Shown here one piece after another: positions 44,017 to 53,438 of a stretch of 57,373 bases of DNA (its first letter is position 1; each line of letters starts with the position of its first letter). Origin of the DNA: Halomonas sp. (lineage in GTDB: Bacteria; Pseudomonadota; Gammaproteobacteria; Pseudomonadales; Halomonadaceae); contig NZ_JAKDUR010000010.1 in the NCBI RefSeq assembly GCF_030457605.1, forward strand, positions 1 to 57,373, given 5' to 3'. The translations under genes and the position numbers were made by a program. The notes beneath the pieces are model-generated. The model was given only the letters and a program-made list of their open reading frames with translations. It ran no database searches and was not told the origin of the DNA.

Positions 44017-45204
44017 TTAACAGGCCTGGCCGCAGGCGACGCCGGACGCCCAGGCCCACTGAAAGTTGAACCCGCCAAGCTCGCCGGTGACGTCGAGCAC
44101 CTCGCCGATAAAGCGCAGTTGGGGCAGGCCGCTGACGCTGAAGTCCTTTGACGACACCGCCTGGGTATTGACCCCGCCAAGGGTCACCTCCGCCGTGCGC
44201 CAGCCTTCGGTGCCGGCGGGCTTGAGCGCCCAGCGGTTGAGCCGCTCGGCCCAGCCGGCAATGGCGTCATTGGAATATTCCGCCAGCGGCGTGGTGCTGT
44301 CCGCCTCGCCGTACCACTCGTTTAACGCCTGCGCCACCCGTTTGGGAAAGCGCTCACCCAGCCAGGTCGAAAGCTGGCGTTTGGGCGTGGCATTACGCGC
44401 ATGGCGCAGCGACGCTTCAGCATCTTCGCCGGGTAGCAGGTTCACGCACAGCGCATCACCCGGTGCCCACACACTTGAGATTTGCAGCATCGAAGGCCCG
44501 GAAAGCCCACGATGGGTAAACAGCATCGGCTCGGCGAAGTGACGCCCGTTGCATGCCACGTCCACCTCCAGACTCACACCGGAAAGCGCCGCCGCGCGGG
44601 CTTTCCACGGCTCGCTCAGGGTAAACGGCACCAGCCCTGCACGAGTGGGTAATACTTCCAGCCCGAACTGGCGCGCCAACTCATAGCCAAAGCCGGTCGC
44701 GCCCATGGTCGGAATCGACAACCCGCCGGTGGCCACCACCAGCGTGCCGGCATCCACCTTGCCCAACGAGGTGGCCAGGCGCATGCCGTCGCCACGGCGC
44801 TCAACGCGCTCCACCCGGGTACCCAGACGCACGTCAACGCCCGCCCACTCGCATTCGGTGAGCAGCACACGCACAATATCCTTGGCCGAGGTGGCGCAAA
44901 ATAGCTGTCCCGGCGCTTTTTCCACGTACTCCACACCGTGACGTTCGACCAGCTCGACAAAGTGTTCGGGCCGGTAGCGTTTCAGCGCGGAAATACAAAA
45001 ATGCGGATTCTGTGAGGAAAAATGCTGAGGGGTGGTCGCCAGATTGGTAAAGTTGCAGCGGCCACCGCCCGACATCAGGATCTTTTTACCGGCTTTTCCG
45101 GCATGATCAAGCAGCAGTACGCGCCGGCCGGCATAACCCGCCTGGGCTGCGCACATCAGGCCGGCCGCGCCCGCGCCGATCACCACCACATCGTAGGTCA
45201 TCAC
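44017..45204 (-). CDS. BaiN/YhiN (HI0933)-family flavoprotein
   Basis: 395 residues. The N-terminal Rossmann motif VVVIGAGAAGLMCA binds FAD, followed by GKKILMSGGGRCNFTN, a block specific to the HI0933/YhiN family. TGGLSIPTMGATGFGYELA near residue 162 and a C-terminal LRFIGEVLDVTGELGGFNFQWAWASG close the FAD site. Related BaiN of gut clostridia reduces bile-acid intermediates, but the proteobacterial substrate is unknown. The ATG region abuts the divergent RND gene, so they may share a short regulatory region. Confidence 0.9.
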   Translation of the reverse strand: MMTYDVVVIGAGAAGLMCAAQAGYAGRRVLLLDHAGKAGKKILMSGGGRCNFTNLATTPQHFSSQNPHFCISALKRYRPEHFVELVERHGVEYVEKAPGQLFCATSAKDIVRVLLTECEWAGVDVRLGTRVERVERRGDGMRLATSLGKVDAGTLVVATGGLSIPTMGATGFGYELARQFGLEVLPTRAGLVPFTLSEPWKARAAALSGVSLEVDVACNGRHFAEPMLFTHRGLSGPSMLQISSVWAPGDALCVNLLPGEDAEASLRHARNATPKRQLSTWLGERFPKRVAQALNEWYGEADSTTPLAEYSNDAIAGWAERLNRWALKPAGTEGWRTAEVTLGGVNTQAVSSKDFSVSGLPQLRFIGEVLDVTGELGGFNFQWAWASGVACGQAC

Positions 45205-45263
45205 AAGGCAGCTCCGGTATGCACAAAGCGGCTAGTCTAACAGCCTCTCTCGTTTTCAACGCC

Positions 45264-46373
45264 ATGCAGGCGCGGTTTCGGGTTACCTCCGCCCCCGCTC
45301 TGCTCATGCTCGCCGTCTGCGCCGGATTACCACTGTCGGCGCTGGCCCAAAGTGCTGCCCCCGATACACCGGTAATCGCCAGCCGGGTCACTCTTGAGCG
45401 CTGGTCTGATCCAATCAAGGCGCTGGGCACTCTCAAGGCCGACGAAAGCGTGACGCTTTCGGCCACCGTGACCGACGTGGTGACCGCCATCGACTTTGAC
45501 GACGGCGACAATGTAGCAGCCAGCCAGCGCCTGTTTCAGCTGGATGATCGCGAAGAACAGGCGCAGCTACGCGCCGCTAATGCCCGGGCCGCTGAACAGC
45601 GCAACGCCCTGAATCGTTTCACTCAGCTGCGGGAACGCAATCTCTCGGCCCGCGCCGATGTGGAAGACAGCCAGGCGCGCCTCAATCAGGCAAAGGCCGA
45701 TGCCGACGCGCTCAAGGCGCGGCTTGCCAACTACCGAATCAAAGCCCCGTTCAGCGGACGTATGGGCCTTCGCGACATCAGCGTGGGCACCCTGGTCACC
45801 CCGGGCACCGAGCTTGCCACGCTGGACAAGCTTGACGTGATGCGGCTGGACTTTAGCGTATCGGCCATTTATCTGGCGCAGATGAGCCGTGGGGCGACGC
45901 TGCGTGCGCATACCGATGCCTTTCCCGAGCAGGTTTTCCAGGGTGAAGTGGCAAGCATCGGCACCCGGGTCGATCCGGTCTCACGCAGCGTGACCGTGCG
46001 TGCGCGGCTGGAAAATCCCGAGGAACGCCTGCGCCCTGGGATGCTGATGCAGGTCGAACTTGACGCCGCCACGCGCGACACCCTGGTGGTGCCGGAATCT
46101 GCGATTGTTTCCGAAGGCCGCAGCCACTACGTCTGGCGGCTTGATGAAAACGACGCCAACCGCTTGCAGCGCCGCCAGGTCGATATCGGCGCCCGGCGCA
46201 AGGGCGAGGTCGAGATTCTCGACGGCCTTGAGCGCGACGACTTGATCGTGGCTCACGGCACCGAGCAGGTGCGTGAAGGCCAGACGACCGAGCTTCTGGG
46301 CATCGTCGATGACGACACCAGCATCAAGGCGCTGCTACACCAGGAACGAGTACGCCAGGGGCGAGACGATTAA
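45264..46373 (+). CDS. RND efflux periplasmic adaptor (MFP)
   Basis: 369 residues from ATG 45264, which places a signal peptide at the N-terminus (cleavage near ALAQS). An in-frame ATG at 45219 adds 15 residues and cannot be excluded. The family layout is visible: barrel-sandwich half at 50-90 (TVTDVVTAIDFDDGDNV), a helical hairpin at ~95-150, the second half near LANYRIKAPFSGRMG, then beta-barrel and membrane-proximal domains. It bridges the inner-membrane pump to an outer-membrane channel that is not encoded nearby. It overlaps the pump gene (TAATG). Confidence 0.93.
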   Translation: MQARFRVTSAPALLMLAVCAGLPLSALAQSAAPDTPVIASRVTLERWSDPIKALGTLKADESVTLSATVTDVVTAIDFDDGDNVAASQRLFQLDDREEQAQLRAANARAAEQRNALNRFTQLRERNLSARADVEDSQARLNQAKADADALKARLANYRIKAPFSGRMGLRDISVGTLVTPGTELATLDKLDVMRLDFSVSAIYLAQMSRGATLRAHTDAFPEQVFQGEVASIGTRVDPVSRSVTVRARLENPEERLRPGMLMQVELDAATRDTLVVPESAIVSEGRSHYVWRLDENDANRLQRRQVDIGARRKGEVEILDGLERDDLIVAHGTEQVREGQTTELLGIVDDDTSIKALLHQERVRQGRDD

Positions 46374-49300
46374 TGCGTTTATCCGATATTTCTGTCGAGC
46401 GGCCGGTTCTGGCCACCGTCCTGGCCGCGTTGATCGTCGCTTTTGGCCTGCTCGCGCTGGAACGTTTGCCGCTGCAGGAATACCCGTCCATCGATCCGCC
46501 GGTGGTCAGCATCGACACCCGCTATCCCGGCGCCTCGGCCAGCATTGTCGAATCACGCATTACCGAGGTGCTGGAAGATCGCATCGCGGGGGTGGCCGGT
46601 ATTGAAGTAATTTCGTCGTCCAGCAGCGACGGTCGCTCAAGCATCAGCGTCGAATTCAGCCTCGACATGGACATCGACGCCGCGGCCAACGATATCCGCG
46701 ACCGCATTTCCGGCTCGCTGGACAACCTGCCCGAAGAAGCCGACCCGCCCGAGGTGCAAAAGGCCGATGCCAACTCCGACGTGGTGCTGTGGCTGAGCCT
46801 GACCGGCGACAACTACACCACCGCCGAGCTGACCGACTACGCTGATCGCTATCTGGTCGATCAGCTCTCGGTGTTGCCCGGCGTGGCCCAGGTGCGGGTT
46901 GGCGGCGGGCGCGAATACGCCATGCGCGTGTGGCTGGACGCCGATGCCCTGGCCGCCCGCCAGCTCACCGTCAACGATGTGGAACAGGCTCTGCGCAATG
47001 AGAACGTCGAGCTGCCCGGCGGCGCCATCGAATCCCGCGAGCGCCAGTTTATCGTGCGGCTGCCACGCACCTTCACCTCGCCGGAAGACTTTCGCGCACT
47101 CGCACTGGGTGAAGCCGATAACGGCTATTTGATCCGCCTGGGCGACGTGGCGCGAGTGGAAATCGGCGCGGTGGAAGAGCGTACGATTTTTCGCAGCAAC
47201 GGCGAATCCATGGTCGGGCTGGGGCTGATGAAACAGTCCACCGCCAACGTGCTGGAAATCTCGAAAGCCGCGCGGGGTACGCTGTCATCGCTGCAGGAGA
47301 CGCTGCCCCGGGGCATGACGCTGGCGCTCAACTTTGACGCCTCGACGTTTGTCGCCGGCGCCATTCGCGAAGTGGCGATCACGCTGTTTATTTCCATCGG
47401 GCTGGTGGTGGCGGTCATTTTCCTCTTTCTGGGCAACCTGCGCACCACGCTGGTGCCCGCGGTGACCGTGCCCATTGCGCTGATCGGCGCCTTTGGCGCG
47501 CTGGCACTGATGGGTTTTACCATCAATCTGCTGACGCTGCTCGCGCTGGTGCTGGCCATTGGCCTGATCGTGGACGACGCCATCGTGGTGCTCGAGAACA
47601 TTCACCGACGCATGCAGGACTACGGCGAAACACCGCTGGTGGCGGCCTGGCGCGGGGCTCGCCAGATCGCCTTTGCAGTAATCGCCACCACCCTGGTGCT
47701 GATTGCCGTATTTGTGCCGCTGGGCTTTTTGCAGGGTGACATCGGCCGGCTGTTCTCCGAGTTTGCCCTGACTCTTGCCGCCGCGGTGGCGGTCTCCAGC
47801 GTACTGGCGCTATCGCTGACGCCGATGATGGCCTCCAAAATACTCAAGCCCGACATGCACGATAGTCGCCTGGCGCGCGGCGTACACCGGGCGCTGGGCA
47901 AAAGCCAGCACGTTTACCGGCGGCTGTTGCAGCGCACGCTGCAGATGCGGCTGATCGTCGTCGTACTGTTTGTGGCGATGCTCGGCGGCATTGCCTGGCT
48001 TGCCCAGACGCTGCCCACGGAATATACCCCGCAGGAAGATCGCGGCAGCTTTTACATTATTGTCAGCGGCCCGCCCGGCGCCACCTACGACTACATGCTC
48101 GACTACATGGATGAAATCGAAGCGCGGCTGCTGCCGCTGGTCGACAAGGGCGAGGTTGAACGCCTGCTGGTGCGCGCACCGATGGGCTGGGGCAACATTG
48201 AAAACTTCAACAGCGGCTTTGTCATCGTCAACCTCAGCGAATGGGGCGAGCGCCGCAGCGTCTGGCCGATCATGCAGGACGTCCGCGAGACGCTCCATGG
48301 CCTGCCCGGCGTGCGCGCCTTTCCGGTCATGAGCCAGGGCTTTGGCGGCAGCGCCGGCAAGCCGGTGCAATACGTGCTGGGCGGCAGCAGCTACGCGGAG
48401 CTGGCCGAGTGGCGCGACACCTTGATGGCCTATATCCGCGATGACAACCCGCGGCTTCTGGGGCTGGAAAGCGACTTTGAAGAAAACCAGCCCCAGCTGC
48501 GCGTCAATATCGATTATGCCCGCGCCGCTGCGCTGGGGGTGACGGTCAACGAGATCGGCCGCACGCTGGAAACCCTACTGGGCGGGCGTAGCGTGACCCG
48601 CTACGTGGAAAACGGCGAAGAATACGATGTGATTGTTGAAGGCGAAAACGGCGCCCGCCCCAGCCCGCGCAGCCTTGAGAGCCTGTACATCCGCTCGGCG
48701 CGCAGCGATGAGCTGATTTCGCTGGCAAGCCTTGTCAGCCTCACCGATACCGCCGGGCCCAGCACGCTGAGCCGCTATAACCGGCTGCGTGCCATCACCC
48801 TGGAAGCCAACCTTGCCGCAGGTTACTCGCTGGGCGAGGCCCTGGATTATCTTGACCGCACCGTGGCCGAGATATTACCCGACGCGGCGCAGACCGATGT
48901 CAAAGGCGCCTCGCGGGATTATCAGGAAGCCAGCGGCGCCACGGCCTTTTTGCTCGGCGTCGGCGTGCTGGTGGTCTTTCTGGTGCTGGCGGCGCAGTTT
49001 GAAAGCTTCATCCACCCGCTGGTGATCATGTTCACCGTACCGCTGGCGATCATCGGCGCCCTGCTGGCGCTGTACTTAAGCGGCCAGACGCTGAACATCT
49101 ACAGCCAGGTGGGGCTGGTCATGCTGGTGGGGCTGGCGACCAAAAACGGCATTCTGATCGTCGAGTTCGTCAACCAGCTGCGCGACCAGGGCATGGCGTT
49201 CAGCGAGGCGCTGGTGGAGGCCTCCATCACCCGCCTGCGCCCGATCCTGATGACGGCGATCACCACCATGGCCGGCGCCGTGCCGCTGGTATTGTCCAGC

Positions 49301-49492
49301 GGGCCGGGCGCCAACTCAAGGCTGGTCATCGGCACGGTGATTATCGCAGGCGTGGGCGCAGCCACGGTGTTCACGCTGTTTGTCGTGCCCGTGGCCTACG
49401 CGATACTGGCAGGCAAAAGCGGCTCGCCGGGGGCAGTCAAACATAAGCTTGATACCGAGCTTGGCCGCCACGCGCCACCGGAAGATATCTAG
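46373..49492 (+). CDS. RND efflux pump, HAE1-type permease
   Basis: 1039 residues with 12 membrane helices in two repeats, each followed by a large periplasmic loop. RPVLATVLAALIVAFGLLALERLPLQEYPSIDPP at the start is typical. The proton-relay aspartates lie in GLIVDDAIVVLENIHR near residue 400, and the matching lysine region is near residue 930. Gene order adaptor-pump without an outer-membrane factor is common for HAE1 systems that borrow a TolC. Substrate unknown. No adjacent regulator gene is seen. Confidence 0.94.
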   Translation: MRLSDISVERPVLATVLAALIVAFGLLALERLPLQEYPSIDPPVVSIDTRYPGASASIVESRITEVLEDRIAGVAGIEVISSSSSDGRSSISVEFSLDMDIDAAANDIRDRISGSLDNLPEEADPPEVQKADANSDVVLWLSLTGDNYTTAELTDYADRYLVDQLSVLPGVAQVRVGGGREYAMRVWLDADALAARQLTVNDVEQALRNENVELPGGAIESRERQFIVRLPRTFTSPEDFRALALGEADNGYLIRLGDVARVEIGAVEERTIFRSNGESMVGLGLMKQSTANVLEISKAARGTLSSLQETLPRGMTLALNFDASTFVAGAIREVAITLFISIGLVVAVIFLFLGNLRTTLVPAVTVPIALIGAFGALALMGFTINLLTLLALVLAIGLIVDDAIVVLENIHRRMQDYGETPLVAAWRGARQIAFAVIATTLVLIAVFVPLGFLQGDIGRLFSEFALTLAAAVAVSSVLALSLTPMMASKILKPDMHDSRLARGVHRALGKSQHVYRRLLQRTLQMRLIVVVLFVAMLGGIAWLAQTLPTEYTPQEDRGSFYIIVSGPPGATYDYMLDYMDEIEARLLPLVDKGEVERLLVRAPMGWGNIENFNSGFVIVNLSEWGERRSVWPIMQDVRETLHGLPGVRAFPVMSQGFGGSAGKPVQYVLGGSSYAELAEWRDTLMAYIRDDNPRLLGLESDFEENQPQLRVNIDYARAAALGVTVNEIGRTLETLLGGRSVTRYVENGEEYDVIVEGENGARPSPRSLESLYIRSARSDELISLASLVSLTDTAGPSTLSRYNRLRAITLEANLAAGYSLGEALDYLDRTVAEILPDAAQTDVKGASRDYQEASGATAFLLGVGVLVVFLVLAAQFESFIHPLVIMFTVPLAIIGALLALYLSGQTLNIYSQVGLVMLVGLATKNGILIVEFVNQLRDQGMAFSEALVEASITRLRPILMTAITTMAGAVPLVLSSGPGANSRLVIGTVIIAGVGAATVFTLFVVPVAYAILAGKSGSPGAVKHKLDTELGRHAPPEDI

Positions 49493-49508
49493 GGGCGGCA
49501 GACCGCCA

Positions 49509-49952
49509 TTAGCTGTCGGCCTGACACTCGCCCTGATAGGTGCCGTCAATGTTGGTGCTCATGGTCATCTTGCCCATGGGTGAGTCGGTGTCGATGTTGA
49601 CGTCGCCTTCTACCTGCTCACCCATAAAGCTCATGCTACCCTTGATGTCCGCATCGCCACCTTCAGCGCTGCAGGTCATGTGGTACTCAAGGCCATCAGC
49701 GCTCATGTCCTGGCTCAGCAGTTCGCAGCCTTCCTCTTCCTCGATAAAGCCGAAGTCCGCGCTTTCCAGGTCTTCTTCGGTGATGCATTGACGCTCGGTA
49801 TTGGTCTGGTCGGGCATTTCCACATCGCCCTTGATGCTGGTCACGCTGACAAACTCCCACTCACCGGGCTTGATATCGGGCGTCTCGGCCTGAGCGGCAA
49901 TGGGCAGTGCAAGGGCTACCGCCGCGGTCAGTACTTTGAGATTCATTGTCAT
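49509..49952 (-). CDS. DUF3617-family periplasmic protein
   Basis: 147 residues with signal peptide (cleavage near AAQAE, residue 23). PGEWEFVSVTSI, the QCIT/EEDLES block and paired cysteines (Cys in QCIT, GCELL, MTCSAEG, GECQ) match DUF3617, which is predicted to be a secreted beta-rich protein of unknown role. Very acidic, as expected for a halophile's exported protein. GGAG precedes the start by seven bases. It converges on the RND pump with 16 bases between stops. Confidence 0.85.
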   Translation of the reverse strand: MTMNLKVLTAAVALALPIAAQAETPDIKPGEWEFVSVTSIKGDVEMPDQTNTERQCITEEDLESADFGFIEEEEGCELLSQDMSADGLEYHMTCSAEGGDADIKGSMSFMGEQVEGDVNIDTDSPMGKMTMSTNIDGTYQGECQADS

Positions 49953-50168
49953 GGTCTTGCTCCAACGTCAGTATCTGGATAATGAAGGTGTCAACAACCG
50001 GCTTGAAAAGCCGCTCGCTTCATCCTACCCGAACACGGCCGACGCTGTCCGCATCGCGGCGGCCCGCTGCTATACTTTTACGCAGGTTAGCCTTTTTTCA
50101 AGATTCCGTTTTTTTCAGCCCGGTTGCCACAACCCTTTATTCACAACCCAGTGCCAAAGGAGGCTGTC

Positions 50169-50378
50169 ATGCATGATGATGCCCTCGTGGAACACGATTT
50201 CCATTGCCCCTACTGCGATAGCCCCCTGACCTTCGAGATCGACACCTCACAGGGCAGCCATACTACCTGGGAAGACTGCCACCAGTGCTGTGCGCCGATT
50301 CTGGTGGAAGTAGTGGTGTCGCCGTTTAACGGCGAGCTGGAGAGCGTGCGCACCGGCAGCGACGACGACGTGCTGTAG
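50169..50378 (+). CDS. CPXCG-motif zinc-ribbon protein
   Basis: 69 residues. Two Cys pairs, CPYC and CHQC (about residues 13-16 and 37-40), form a likely zinc ribbon of the Cys_rich_CPXCG family. The start at 50169 has an ideal AGGAGG seven bases upstream, and TATACT at 50071-50076 is a plausible -10. Function unknown. It ends three bases before the convergent potI stop. Confidence 0.88.
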   Translation: MHDDALVEHDFHCPYCDSPLTFEIDTSQGSHTTWEDCHQCCAPILVEVVVSPFNGELESVRTGSDDDVL

Positions 50379-50381
50379 AGC

Positions 50382-51215
50382 TCAGTCTCCGGTCTGCGCT
50401 CTGAGCGCCGCACGGCGCTTTTTCTCGCCCCGGCGCATGAGATACCAGGCCACCAGGGTGGCAAGCGAGACAGCAAGAATAATCAGCGTCGCCAGCGCGT
50501 TGATCTTGGGCGATACCCCAAGGCGCACCGAGGAAAATACCACCATGGGCAGCGTATTGGCTCCCGGCCCCGACACAAAGCTGGCGATCACCAGATCATC
50601 CAGCGAGAGCGTAAAGGCCAGCAGCCAGCCGGCGGCCAGCGCCGGTGAGATAAGCGGCAACGTAATGGCGAAAAATGTTCGGGCCGGCGGCGAGCCCAGA
50701 TCCATCGCCGCCTCTTCAATGGAGCGGTCTACCTCGCGCAGCCGCGCGCCAACAACCACCGCCACATAAGCGCTGCAAAAGGTGGTGTGGGCAATCCAGA
50801 TCGTCATCATGCCGCGGTCCGCCGGCCAGCCGGTCAGTGCGGCCATCTGCACAAACAGTAGCAACAGCGACAGCCCGGTAATTACTTCGGGCATCACCAG
50901 CGGTGCCGTCACCATGCTGGCGAGCGCCGTTTTGCCGCGAAAGCGCCCATAGCGGGTCATCACCAGCGCAGCCACGGTGCCCAGGCAAACCGCCATGCTG
51001 GCGGCAAAAAAGGCGATCTCAAGGCTGGTCCAGACCGCCGCAAGAATCTGCTCGTCACGCAGCAGCTCGCCATACCATTTGGTCGAAAATCCCGCCCATA
51101 CGGTGACAAGGCTGGACGCGTTGAACGAGTACGCCACCAGCACGGCCATCGGCAGGTAGAGAAACCCGAGCCCCAGCGCCAGCATCACGGTGCTGAAAGA
51201 AGGTAACCGCTTCAT
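50382..51215 (-). CDS. potI: Putrescine/polyamine ABC transporter permease PotI
   Basis: 277 residues, six helices. EEAAMDLGSPPARTFFAITLPLISPALAAGW is the EAA loop that docks to the ATPase, and SFNASSLVTVWAGFSTKWY is the typical PotI/PotC N-terminal periplasmic segment. It pairs with PotH. Its ATG overlaps the potH stop (ATGA), with GGGAG nine bases before it. Whether the substrate is putrescine or spermidine cannot be proven from the permease alone. Confidence 0.93.
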   Translation of the reverse strand: MKRLPSFSTVMLALGLGFLYLPMAVLVAYSFNASSLVTVWAGFSTKWYGELLRDEQILAAVWTSLEIAFFAASMAVCLGTVAALVMTRYGRFRGKTALASMVTAPLVMPEVITGLSLLLLFVQMAALTGWPADRGMMTIWIAHTTFCSAYVAVVVGARLREVDRSIEEAAMDLGSPPARTFFAITLPLISPALAAGWLLAFTLSLDDLVIASFVSGPGANTLPMVVFSSVRLGVSPKINALATLIILAVSLATLVAWYLMRRGEKKRRAALRAQTGD

Positions 51216-52135
51216 GTCTCAAGCTCCCGTGACTGATAGCGGTGAAACAGCACGATGGGAATCAACAACAGGCCGAGCATGATCATGGCAAGCGCTGCGG
51301 CCACCGGCCAGTCGCGATTGAGGAAGAACTCATCCCACAGTATCTTGCCGATCATCAGGGTATCCGGCCCACCCAGCAGCTCGGGAATGACAAACTCGCC
51401 CACGGCAGGAATGAACACCAGCATGCAGCCAGCCACAATACCGCCGGCAGACAGTGGCAGCGCCACTTTCACAAAGGTATTGATGCGCCGGGAGCCAAGA
51501 TCCGAGGCGGCCTCAAGCAGGGTCATATCCATACGCGTTAAATGCGCGTAAAGCGGCAGTACCATAAACGGCAGGTAGGCATAAACGATGCCCACAATCA
51601 CCGCAAACCGGGTGTTGAGCATGCGCAGCGGCGCATCCACGAGACCAAGCCCCAGCAATAGCTGATTAAGCAGCCCGCTGTTGCTCAAAATACCCATCCA
51701 GGCGTACACGCGAATCAGAAACGACGTCCACGACGGCAGCATGACCAGCAGCAGCAATACCAGCTGCCAGCGTGGCGCCGCCCGTGCCATGGCATACGCC
51801 ATGGGATAACCGATCAGCAGGCATACCAGCGTGGCGATAAAAGCAATTTTGATCGATCCCCAATAGGCCGCCGCATACAGTGAATCGCTGAGCAAAAACA
51901 GGTAGTTGCCCACATTCACCAGAATCTGCAGCGTGCCTTCGGCATACTCGACCAGCGGCGCATAGGGCGGCACGCTGATCGCCGCTTCCGACAGGCTGAT
52001 TTTCAGCACCAGCGCAAACGGCAGCAGGAAAAACAGCGACAGCCACAGCAACGGCACGGCAATCACGGCACAGCGCCCCAACTGCAGGCGCTTCAGCCAT
52101 AAAGACCAGGAAAAGGGGCGAAATCGAAATGACAT
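51212..52135 (-). CDS. potH: Putrescine/polyamine ABC transporter permease PotH
   Basis: 307 residues from ATG 52135 (frame open to 52180). Six helices with a long first periplasmic loop; EAASDLGSRRINTFVKVALPLSAGG near residue 200 is the EAA loop and WTSFLIRVYAWMGIL is conserved in PotH/PotB. It forms the heterodimeric channel with PotI. There is a 90-base gap to potG on the same strand without an obvious terminator. Confidence 0.93.
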   Translation of the reverse strand: MSFRFRPFSWSLWLKRLQLGRCAVIAVPLLWLSLFFLLPFALVLKISLSEAAISVPPYAPLVEYAEGTLQILVNVGNYLFLLSDSLYAAAYWGSIKIAFIATLVCLLIGYPMAYAMARAAPRWQLVLLLLVMLPSWTSFLIRVYAWMGILSNSGLLNQLLLGLGLVDAPLRMLNTRFAVIVGIVYAYLPFMVLPLYAHLTRMDMTLLEAASDLGSRRINTFVKVALPLSAGGIVAGCMLVFIPAVGEFVIPELLGGPDTLMIGKILWDEFFLNRDWPVAAALAMIMLGLLLIPIVLFHRYQSRELET

Positions 52136-52225
52136 GAGTGGCGTCACTCCAGGTTGCACGGCAAAGACCGGATAAGTCACTGATGGGCGAATGCAGGCAC
52201 GAGACGGGCCTGTCAGAAAGGGCGG

Positions 52226-53395
52226 CTAACGGTTGAGCACAATAGCACTATGATCTTCCCAGTAGACATACACCGCATCGTCCCAGGTGGGGCGATCGCC
52301 GCGGCGCTCGGTGTTGGCCATACCTACCTTGATCAGCGTGCCCTGCCCGGTGCGCACGTAATACAGCGAAAAACCGCCCAGATAGGCAATGTCCTCCACC
52401 GTGCCCTGCTCCCAGTTATAGTCGGCCGTAGGGCGATGGCGGGTCAGCCAGATTTTTTCCGGACGTAGCCCCGCCCACACCCGGCGCTCATCGGCCTGGG
52501 TGGTGACGCCGTGATCAATGTAAAGCGGCCTTTCCAGCGCCGGGCTTTCAATCAGGCAGTGATCCGCCGCGTCCACCCGTATCTCGCCTTCAAACAGGTT
52601 GAGCGTACCGATAAACTCCGCCACCGTGCGGCTTGCAGGACTCTCGTAAATATCTACCGGCGAGCCCACCTGTTCGATCCAGCCATCCGACATGACCGCC
52701 ACACGGTCGGCCATGGTCATGGCCTCTTCCTGGTCGTGAGTCACCATCATGCAGGTCACCCCGACCTGTTCGATAATCTCTACCACTTCCAGCTGCATTT
52801 CGGTGCGCAGCTTTTTATCCAGTGCGCCCATGGGCTCGTCAAGCAACAGCAGCTTGGGACGTTTGGCCAGCGAGCGCGCCAGTGCCACCCGCTGGCGCTG
52901 GCCGCCGGAAAGCTGCTGGGGCTTGCGCCGGGCAAAACGCTGCATGTGTACCAGCTTGAGCATGTGGTCAACGCGGGCGTTGATTTCGTCTTTGGGCAGC
53001 TTGTCCTGCTTGAGGCCAAAGGCGATGTTCTGGGCCACATTCATGTGCGGAAACAGCGCGTAGGACTGAAACATCATGTTGATCGGCCGACGATGCGGCG
53101 GCATCGCCGTGATGTTCTCGCCGTCCAGCAGGATGCGCCCTGCGCTGGGCGCCTCAAACCCTGCGAGCATGCGCAACAGCGTCGACTTGCCCGAGCCCGA
53201 GCCACCCAGCAGGGCAAAAATCTCACCACGCTTGACCCGCAGGTTGACGTCATCCACCGCCACCACGTCGTCAAAGCGCTTGGTCAGGCGACTTATTTCC
53301 AGTACTGCATCTTCGGCAAAGCGCGGCGCCTTGCCGCTGGCTCGGCGGGCATCAGCCAGCCCCGCAGTGTCATTCGGCAAAGGCGTTGTCACCAT
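52226..53395 (-). CDS. potG: Putrescine/polyamine ABC transporter ATP-binding protein PotG
   Basis: 389 residues from ATG 53395, which follows GGGGAG by six bases; the frame is open further upstream into the potF gap but those residues are not family-like. Walker A is GGSGSGKS (64-71), the signature LSGGQRQR, Walker B LLLDEPMGALDKKLR, and a C-terminal TOBE domain follows. It energises PotHI. Located between potF and potH. Confidence 0.93.
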   Translation of the reverse strand: MVTTPLPNDTAGLADARRASGKAPRFAEDAVLEISRLTKRFDDVVAVDDVNLRVKRGEIFALLGGSGSGKSTLLRMLAGFEAPSAGRILLDGENITAMPPHRRPINMMFQSYALFPHMNVAQNIAFGLKQDKLPKDEINARVDHMLKLVHMQRFARRKPQQLSGGQRQRVALARSLAKRPKLLLLDEPMGALDKKLRTEMQLEVVEIIEQVGVTCMMVTHDQEEAMTMADRVAVMSDGWIEQVGSPVDIYESPASRTVAEFIGTLNLFEGEIRVDAADHCLIESPALERPLYIDHGVTTQADERRVWAGLRPEKIWLTRHRPTADYNWEQGTVEDIAYLGGFSLYYVRTGQGTLIKVGMANTERRGDRPTWDDAVYVYWEDHSAIVLNR

Positions 53396-53438
53396 GCGCC
53401 ACTCCCCTGAAAGTTCGGCAACGGCCGGCGGATGTGAA

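Noticed and set aside
49494..49507. GGCGG-CAGA-CCGCC hairpin between the RND pump and the DUF3617 gene as a terminator
   Set aside because: Only five base pairs and no T-run on either strand.
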